From NCBI GenBank assembly GCA_027032855.1, contig JALVLX010000014.1:1-6221 (forward strand): a stretch of DNA of 6,221 nucleotides, in the 5' to 3' direction. The stretch is from Flavobacteriales bacterium (GTDB taxonomy: Bacteria; Bacteroidota; Bacteroidia; Flavobacteriales; Flavobacteriaceae). Position numbers and translations under genes: made by a program. Of the stretch, positions 1 to 4,190 are shown in pieces; position 1 is the stretch's first letter, and every line of letters begins with the position of its first letter. The notes beneath the pieces were generated by a model. The model saw only the letters and a list, made by a program, of their open reading frames with translations. It was not told where the DNA came from and made no database searches.

Positions 1-674
1 AAAAAAAATTTCCGCAACTTAAAATTGCAGAGACTTTTCAAGACCCGGAAAAAGCGATTGTTGCCATTCGTAAATTAAAACCGCAACTGGTTTTTTTGGA
101 TATTGCTATGCCCAATATGAGTGGATTTGATGTGTTATCGCAATTTAATAATCCGGAATTTGAAGTTATTTTCATTACGGCTTATGACAATTATGCCATT
201 CAAGCCATACGACATGCTGCTATTGGATATATTGTCAAGCCCATTGACGATGAAGCTTTGGAAGATGCTATCAAAAAAGCGGAAAAAAATATCAAACTCA
301 AACTGGCAAAAGATAATAATAAAAAATTGCTGGAACTGCTTACCGAGAAAAGCAACACTATCTCTATTCCCACACAGGAAGGTTGTATTTTTATCAAAAA
401 AGAGAAACTGGTACGCTTAGAAGGAGCCGGAGGCTATAGTAAAATTATTTGTTCTGATAACCGAGAATATTTAAGTTCTTATAACTTGGGAAAGTTTATG
501 GAAATATTAAATGATGACACTGCTTTTTTCCAACCGCATCGTTCACATCTGGTCAACATAAAATATGTTACCCGTTTCTTGAACGAAGGCTATCTGGAAC
601 TCGTTGACAATTCAAAAGTCCCCTTAGCAAGAACAAAAAGAAAAGAGTTTATGGAATTAATGTCCAAATTCTAA
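1..674 (+). CDS. LytTR-family two-component response regulator (5'-partial)
   Basis: This is a DNA-binding response regulator: a CheY-like receiver followed by a LytTR output domain. Proteins of this type are phosphorylated by a membrane histidine kinase and bind promoter repeats. The reading frame is open from base 3 and gives 223 residues before TAA at 672-674. Counting from that codon, the phospho-acceptor is D33 (codon 99-101) in FLDIAMPNMSGFDVL. The conserved switch Thr is T59 in IFITAYDNYA, and the conserved Lys is K79 in YIVKP. A charged linker follows, then a LytTR domain over about residues 119-221, including FFQPHRSHLVNIKYV and VPLARTKRKEF. The N-terminal strand with the acidic pair, roughly 20-30 residues, lies outside the window. 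The TTG at 96 is Leu inside the receiver core, not a start. Its partner kinase is not visible. The 3' end overlaps the convergent glycosyltransferase gene by 18 bp. The target genes cannot be inferred. Confidence 0.95.
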   Translation, partial: KKFPQLKIAETFQDPEKAIVAIRKLKPQLVFLDIAMPNMSGFDVLSQFNNPEFEVIFITAYDNYAIQAIRHAAIGYIVKPIDDEALEDAIKKAEKNIKLKLAKDNNKKLLELLTEKSNTISIPTQEGCIFIKKEKLVRLEGAGGYSKIICSDNREYLSSYNLGKFMEILNDDTAFFQPHRSHLVNIKYVTRFLNEGYLELVDNSKVPLARTKRKEFMELMSKF

Positions 675-1688
675 AATTTTTGTAACAATCGTTTCCGGTT
701 CTATTGTATCCCATACCGCTTCAAATCCATCAAAAGTTTTGTTACCGTAAATGGAAGTTGGTAATTGTGGAAATTTATTAAGATCAGGCAATATTTGAAA
801 ATCGTCGGGTTGATTAAACGGCTTAAATCCGGCATACGGATGAGTTGCACCCCAAATGGTGATGACCGGTACACCAAACAATACAGCTAAATGTGCGTTA
901 CCGGAATCCATACTTAACATCACTTGCAAACGACTTATCAATTCTAACTCTTCTTCAAACGAAAAAACACCTGCAACATTTATAATCCTATTCCGGTTCA
1001 TAGCTTCCAATTCGCCTAATAAAGCTTTTTCCTTTGCACCGCCTCCAAATAACATCACAACAATTTCATCATCTTTATCAAGCAACAAACGGATAACTTC
1101 CTTAATTTTATCCAAAGGATATTGCTTACCCTCGTGTGCCGCAAAAGGCGCTATACCAATTACCTTTTTGCCTGAAACAGGTGACAAAAACAAATCAACC
1201 TGCTTGGAAAGCTCCGGTTTTAACAGAGTAAAGTTTTCTAAATCAACAGCATACCCCAATTTTTCAAACACATCTGCATAGCGTTGATGGGTAGTTTTTA
1301 GCGGTTTGAATATTTTATTTTTTGGTCCGATCAAAGCTTTTTTAGCTACTCTACCTTTGTTTATAACAGCCACTTTGTAGCCGTTAAGTCTAAAAAAACT
1401 ATCCAAAACTTTGGTACGCAACACATCGTGCAGGTCGGCAATGGCATCCGGATGTTCTTTTTTTAAAAAGCGAAACAAACGGTATAAACCCACTAAGCCT
1501 TTGTAGTCTTTCTTCAAATCAACGCCTACAAATTTAACGCGGGGCAAATCTTTAAACATGGGGGCAAAAAAAGGACGCGACACCATAACAATTTCAAGCT
1601 CATCATAGGTGTTGAGCAAGGCTTGTAGCACCGGTACGGTCATTGCCACGTCTCCCATAGCCGAAAATCGAAATACCATTATTTTCAT
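657..1688 (-). CDS. Glycosyltransferase family 9 (heptosyltransferase-like) protein
   Basis: The 343-residue protein has the GT-B fold pattern of family GT9, which includes the WaaC/WaaF ADP-heptose:LPS heptosyltransferases. It probably transfers a sugar from a nucleotide donor to a lipid-linked or surface glycan at the inner face of the cytoplasmic membrane. The N-terminal half opens with VFRFSAMGDVAMTVPVL, where D13 is in the place of the family's catalytic Asp. The C-terminal half has IGIAPFAAHEGKQYPL (177-192, K188 a likely donor-phosphate contact), a glycine-rich MLFGGG turn and the donor-site motif MDSGNAHLAVLFGVPVITIW (260-279), with D261 and H266. There is no signal peptide or membrane segment. 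An in-frame TAG lies 9 nt before the ATG, so the start is well fixed. The gene begins 12 bp after murF and is likely translated from the same mRNA. The actual sugar and acceptor are unknown, and a true heptosyltransferase role is not shown. Confidence 0.92.
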   Translation of the reverse strand: MKIMVFRFSAMGDVAMTVPVLQALLNTYDELEIVMVSRPFFAPMFKDLPRVKFVGVDLKKDYKGLVGLYRLFRFLKKEHPDAIADLHDVLRTKVLDSFFRLNGYKVAVINKGRVAKKALIGPKNKIFKPLKTTHQRYADVFEKLGYAVDLENFTLLKPELSKQVDLFLSPVSGKKVIGIAPFAAHEGKQYPLDKIKEVIRLLLDKDDEIVVMLFGGGAKEKALLGELEAMNRNRIINVAGVFSFEEELELISRLQVMLSMDSGNAHLAVLFGVPVITIWGATHPYAGFKPFNQPDDFQILPDLNKFPQLPTSIYGNKTFDGFEAVWDTIEPETIVTKILEFGH

Positions 1689-1700
1689 ACAACTTGACTA

Positions 1701-2990
1701 TCAGCTATTTTTCAGAATTTTCTCTAACGCCACACCTCGCGAACCTTTAATCAAAACATCAGCATCTTTTATTTGATCAAAAATACCGCTATCTATAAAG
1801 TCTTGTGTGGTTTTAAAAACCGGCAAGTCTGTTTGCGTCCGGCTGAAATTTTCTCCTACCAAATAGGCTTCTACCCCATTTTCTGAAAGCAAATCCGCAA
1901 TGGCTTGATGCTCTTCAGCCGCTGTATCGCCCAATTCAAACATATCGCCCAAAACAGCTACTTTACGTTTGCCGGTCATTTGCAACAGATTGTTAATAGC
2001 TGCCCGCATGCTGGTCGGATTGGCATTATATGCATCTAAAATAATCAGATTACCGTTCATTTCCAAAATTTGCGACCTCATGTCTTTGGGCGTATATTGC
2101 TCTAAAGCCTGCTTAATTTCGGCATCTGACAAATTGAAAAATTTACCTACGGCAATCGCATAACCGATATTCGACAAATTGTATTTGCCCGTTAACTTGG
2201 TTTGAATGTCAGTATCGTTTAAGCGGACTTTGAGTTCCGGACTGCCGGAAATGTCTTGCAATTTTATATCGGCATACTGATTATTTTGAAAAGAAAACGA
2301 ATAAGAATTAATACCGGCTGCCGCTTTGCTTACCAACTCATCATCTAAGTTGACAAAAACCATTCCGCCTTTTTGTCGCAAATAATCGAACAATGTACCT
2401 TTTTCTTTCAAAACACCGTCCAAATCCTTAAACTCTTCGAGATGCGCTTTGCCGATACTCGTGATAATACCGAAATCGGGGTCAGCAATTTTGGTCAACA
2501 CTTCAATTTCGCCAAAATGATTGGTCCCCATTTCCACTATCGCAATATCGGCATCTTCCGGAATGTCAAGCAAAGTCAAGGGCACACCGATATGGTTATT
2601 CAAGTTTTTATAAGTAGCCACTGTCCGGTATTTTTGTGAAAGAACGGCATTGACCAATTCTTTTGTGGTAGTTTTCCCGTTACTGCCCGTAATGGCAATC
2701 GTCGGCATACCGACATAAACGCGATGAAAATTTCCTAAATCCTGAAGCGCCTGTAAAGTATCTTCAACATAAAAAAAGCGTTTTTCTTTGACAATATTTT
2801 TCTTTTTGTCGTCAATTACGGCTATATGTGCCCCTTTTTCCAAGGCTTCTTCTGCAAACTTGTTGCCGTCAAAACGCGCCCCTTTGAGTGCCCAAAAAAT
2901 ATCGCCTTCTTCAACTTCCTTACTGTTGCGCGTGATTTTAGGGTGTTTTATGAAAATCTCATGCAGTTCTTTAAGCTCTTTCTCCGTCAT
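1701..2990 (-). CDS. murF: MurF, UDP-N-acetylmuramoyl-tripeptide--D-alanyl-D-alanine ligase
   Basis: MurF is a cytoplasmic ATP-dependent ligase that adds D-Ala-D-Ala to UDP-MurNAc-tripeptide and completes the peptidoglycan precursor. From the ATG at 2990 the protein has 429 residues, normal for the family. The N-terminal substrate domain contains RNSKEVEEGDIFWALKG (21-37). The central ATPase domain has the P-loop TGSNGKTTTK (101-110), NNHIGVPLT (131-139), VEMGTNHFGEI (152-162), GKAHLEEF with H183, and K197 in EKG, the position of the carbamylated lysine of Mur ligases. The C-terminal domain carries the MurF-type signature LDAYNANPTSMRAAI (318-332), VLGDMFELG (346-354) and IKGSRGVALEKI (414-425). 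All key residues I can check are present. The frame extends seven codons further to a TTG at 3011, but the ATG fits the usual short N-terminus better. The start lies inside the end of fbp (20-bp overlap), suggesting translational coupling. The gene ends in TGA. Confidence 0.97.
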   Translation of the reverse strand: MTEKELKELHEIFIKHPKITRNSKEVEEGDIFWALKGARFDGNKFAEEALEKGAHIAVIDDKKKNIVKEKRFFYVEDTLQALQDLGNFHRVYVGMPTIAITGSNGKTTTKELVNAVLSQKYRTVATYKNLNNHIGVPLTLLDIPEDADIAIVEMGTNHFGEIEVLTKIADPDFGIITSIGKAHLEEFKDLDGVLKEKGTLFDYLRQKGGMVFVNLDDELVSKAAAGINSYSFSFQNNQYADIKLQDISGSPELKVRLNDTDIQTKLTGKYNLSNIGYAIAVGKFFNLSDAEIKQALEQYTPKDMRSQILEMNGNLIILDAYNANPTSMRAAINNLLQMTGKRKVAVLGDMFELGDTAAEEHQAIADLLSENGVEAYLVGENFSRTQTDLPVFKTTQDFIDSGIFDQIKDADVLIKGSRGVALEKILKNS

Positions 2991-3987
2991 ATTTTTTGAT
3001 ATATTTTTCAATTTTTTCTACCATTTCCTTATTGCCGACATAAAAAGGCACCCTTTGGTGCAGTTCATGCGGTTTGATTTCCAGAATGCGTTGTTTACCG
3101 TTAGAAGCTTTTCCTCCGGCTTGTTCCGCCAAAAATCCAATTGGATTACACTCATACAACAAGCGTAACTTACCACCGGGATAACGACTCGAATTGGGAT
3201 ACAAATACACACCGCCTTTAATCATATTACGATGAAAATCAGACACTAACGAACCAATATAACGAGACGTGTAAGGGCGATCACCTTCTTCCTCCTGACA
3301 AAATTTGATATATTTTTTGATACCTTTCGGGAAGTGGCGATAATTTCCTTCATTGATAGAATAAATCTTGCCTTTTTCGGGAAAATGCATATCCGGATGA
3401 GATAAATAAAATACGCCTAAAGCGGGATTGAGTGTAAATCCGTTAACACCATATCCGGTTGTATAAACCAACATGGTTGACGTACCGTAAATCACATATC
3501 CGGCGGCAATCTGGTTGACTCCGGGTTGTAAAAAATCTTCTTCCGTAACAGGACTTCCTACCGGACTGACACGTCTGTAAACAGAAAAAATGGTCCCGAC
3601 AGACACGTTGACATCAATATTAGATGAACCGTCTAAAGGGTCCATCAGCACGATGTATTTATTGTTATTTCCTTTATCTTTTCCCACTATATTGATGTAC
3701 GAATCTTCTTCTTCGGAAGCAATACCGCATACAATTTCACGGTTAATCAAAGCTTGAATAAAAACTTTATTGGCAAAAACATCTAATTTTTGCTGTTGTT
3801 CGCCTTGCACATTTTCATTGTCAGCCGCCCCGATTATATCTACTAAACCGGCTTTATTCACTTCGTGGTTAACTACTTTTGCCGCCAACCTGATTGAATT
3901 GAGCAAACTACTCAGCTCACCCGTTGAATAAGGAAAATGCGCTTGCCGGTCAATGATAAATTCGCCTAATGTAATGAGTTGATTCAT
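2971..3987 (-). CDS. fbp: Class I fructose-1,6-bisphosphatase
   Basis: This gluconeogenic enzyme hydrolyses fructose 1,6-bisphosphate to fructose 6-phosphate and phosphate with Mg2+ in the cytoplasm. The 338-residue length is typical of class I. Metal ligands are E92-E94 in ASEEEDSY and D116/D119 in MDPLDGSSNIDVN. INEG (211-214) and SRYIGSLVSDFHR (241-253) are substrate-contact segments. The signature GKLRLLYECNPIGF (272-285) holds K273 and E279. Numbering runs almost in register with the pig enzyme (K274, E280). The N-terminal STGELSSLLNSI (21-32) and K110-Y111 correspond to the AMP site of the mammalian and E. coli enzymes, so allosteric inhibition by AMP is plausible. An in-frame TAA lies 9 nt before the ATG, fixing the start. 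No Shine-Dalgarno sequence is seen. It is the first gene of the probable fbp-murF-glycosyltransferase unit, behind a repeat-rich 201-bp leader and gap. Confidence 0.97.
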   Translation of the reverse strand: MNQLITLGEFIIDRQAHFPYSTGELSSLLNSIRLAAKVVNHEVNKAGLVDIIGAADNENVQGEQQQKLDVFANKVFIQALINREIVCGIASEEEDSYINIVGKDKGNNNKYIVLMDPLDGSSNIDVNVSVGTIFSVYRRVSPVGSPVTEEDFLQPGVNQIAAGYVIYGTSTMLVYTTGYGVNGFTLNPALGVFYLSHPDMHFPEKGKIYSINEGNYRHFPKGIKKYIKFCQEEEGDRPYTSRYIGSLVSDFHRNMIKGGVYLYPNSSRYPGGKLRLLYECNPIGFLAEQAGGKASNGKQRILEIKPHELHQRVPFYVGNKEMVEKIEKYIKKYDGERA

Positions 3988-3993
3988 ATTGTA

Positions 3994-4025
3994 TGGTTAT
4001 TTGGTTATACTGGTTATTTGGTAAT
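3994..4025. repeat. Four short direct repeats, ATAACCA-type
   Basis: Plus-strand TGGTTAT occurs at 3994, 4002 and 4011, and the variant TGGTAAT at 4019, so the units start 8, 9 and 8 bp apart. Seen larger, TGGTTATTTGGT is duplicated exactly at 3994-4005 and 4011-4022 (17-bp period). On the transcribed strand the unit is ATAACCA, ending about 7 nt before the fbp ATG. It would therefore lie in the fbp leader RNA, right where ribosomes bind. It could be a regulatory binding array or simple slippage-derived sequence. Confidence 0.85.
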
Positions 4026-4027
4026 TT

Positions 4028-4049
4028 GATGTCGGAAGTCCGATGTCGG
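4028..4049. repeat. GATGTCGG direct repeat, 14-bp period
   Basis: GATGTCGG is at 4028-4035 and again at 4042-4049, separated by AAGTCC. The middle also forms a small inverted repeat CGGA-AG-TCCG (4033-4042). It is more GC-rich than the surrounding gap. I recall similar GTCGGAAGTCC-like tracts between genes of other Bacteroidota. That is memory, not a search result. Confidence 0.75.
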
Positions 4050-4085
4050 GTGTTGATTGTCAATTAGAATTTTTTCCTGTCACTT

Positions 4086-4114
4086 CAAACGTAGTGATAA
4101 AGCACATTCTCAAT
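4086..4114 (-). promoter_or_regulatory. Candidate Bacteroidetes-type promoter for fbp-murF-glycosyltransferase
   Basis: On the minus strand, TACGTTTG (4093-4086) matches the Bacteroidetes -7 consensus TAnnTTTG exactly. An ATTG (4114-4111) lies 17 nt upstream, as a poor match to the -33 TTTG and with a shorter spacer than usual. It is the only TTTG on the minus strand in the gap. Transcription would start near 4080 and leave a leader of about 90 nt before the fbp ATG. The -7 element sits between CACT and AGTG half-sites (a 4-bp inverted repeat), which might be an operator or chance. The -33 half lies in an AATTGAGAAT repeat. Confidence 0.38.
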
Positions 4115-4136
4115 TATCCATTTTCAATTCTCAATT
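4106..4136. repeat. AATTGAGAAT-type decamer repeats (three copies)
   Basis: On the plus strand ATTCTCAATT occurs at 4106-4115 and 4127-4136, and the one-base variant ATTTTCAATT at 4120-4129, overlapping the last copy by 3 bp. On the minus strand the family reads AATTGAGAAT / AATTGAAAAT. Such AATTGA-rich tracts are, as I recall, common between genes in Bacteroidota. One copy contributes the ATTG that could act as the -33 element of the candidate promoter. Confidence 0.8.
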
Positions 4137-4137
4137 T

Positions 4138-4157
4138 AAACGTTGCACGCAACGCCT
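4138..4157 (-). terminator. Palindrome CGTTGCGTGCAACG, possible weak terminator or dispersed repeat
   Basis: On the minus strand AGGCGTTG-CGTG-CAACGTTT can fold into an 8-bp stem (six Watson-Crick pairs and two G-U) with a 4-nt loop, about 30 nt after the receptor stop codon. There is no run of U after the stem beyond the TTT in its own arm, so rho-independent termination would be weak. The core differs by one base from the perfect palindrome CGTTGCATGCAACG, which I recall as part of a dispersed repeat in several bacterial genomes. It may be a decayed copy. The hairpin itself is directly visible, but its function is unknown. Confidence 0.4.
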
Positions 4158-4190
4158 CTACTTGCTATTTGTTACTTGCTACTTGCTACT
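4158..4190. repeat. Heptanucleotide tandem repeat (about 4.7 copies)
   Basis: Plus-strand units are CTACTTG (4158), CTATTTG (4165), TTACTTG (4172), CTACTTG (4179) and partial CTACT (4186). On the minus strand this reads TAGCAAG. The array overlaps the stop codon of the TonB-dependent receptor: TAG at 4191-4189 is followed directly by TAG at 4188-4186. Because the period is 7, the TAG/TAA triplets fall in shifting frames. Confidence 0.9.

Noticed and set aside
96..674. Response regulator read as a complete 192-residue protein starting at TTG 96
   Set aside because: The frame is open to the window start and encodes receiver-domain sequence before 96. A start there would remove the first half of the receiver, leaving the phospho-acceptor Asp as residue 2.
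666..681. AAATT/AATTT hairpin as a terminator between the convergent genes
   Set aside because: It has only five A-T pairs, no GC stem and a short T run, and would be too unstable to support a call.
856..1281. 141-residue plus-strand open frame opposite the glycosyltransferase
   Set aside because: It is antisense to a well-supported gene, is low in complexity, and shows no recognisable motif. Other antisense frames (1969-2163, 2373-2639, 2788-3168, 4057-4338, 4342-4590) were rejected for the same reason.
2991..3011. TTG at 3011 as the murF start (436 residues)
   Set aside because: The seven extra residues have no family match, TTG is rare, and the ATG at 2990 gives the expected N-terminus.
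4056..4061. TTGACA on the minus strand as a sigma-70 -35 box for fbp
   Set aside because: No TATAAT-like -10 lies 16-18 bp downstream, and primary promoters of Bacteroidota do not use this consensus.
3994..4190. CRISPR array or insertion-sequence remnant in the repeat-rich gap
   Set aside because: Units are 7-17 bp, adjacent or overlapping, without uniform spacers. There are no terminal inverted repeats, target-site duplications or transposase fragments.
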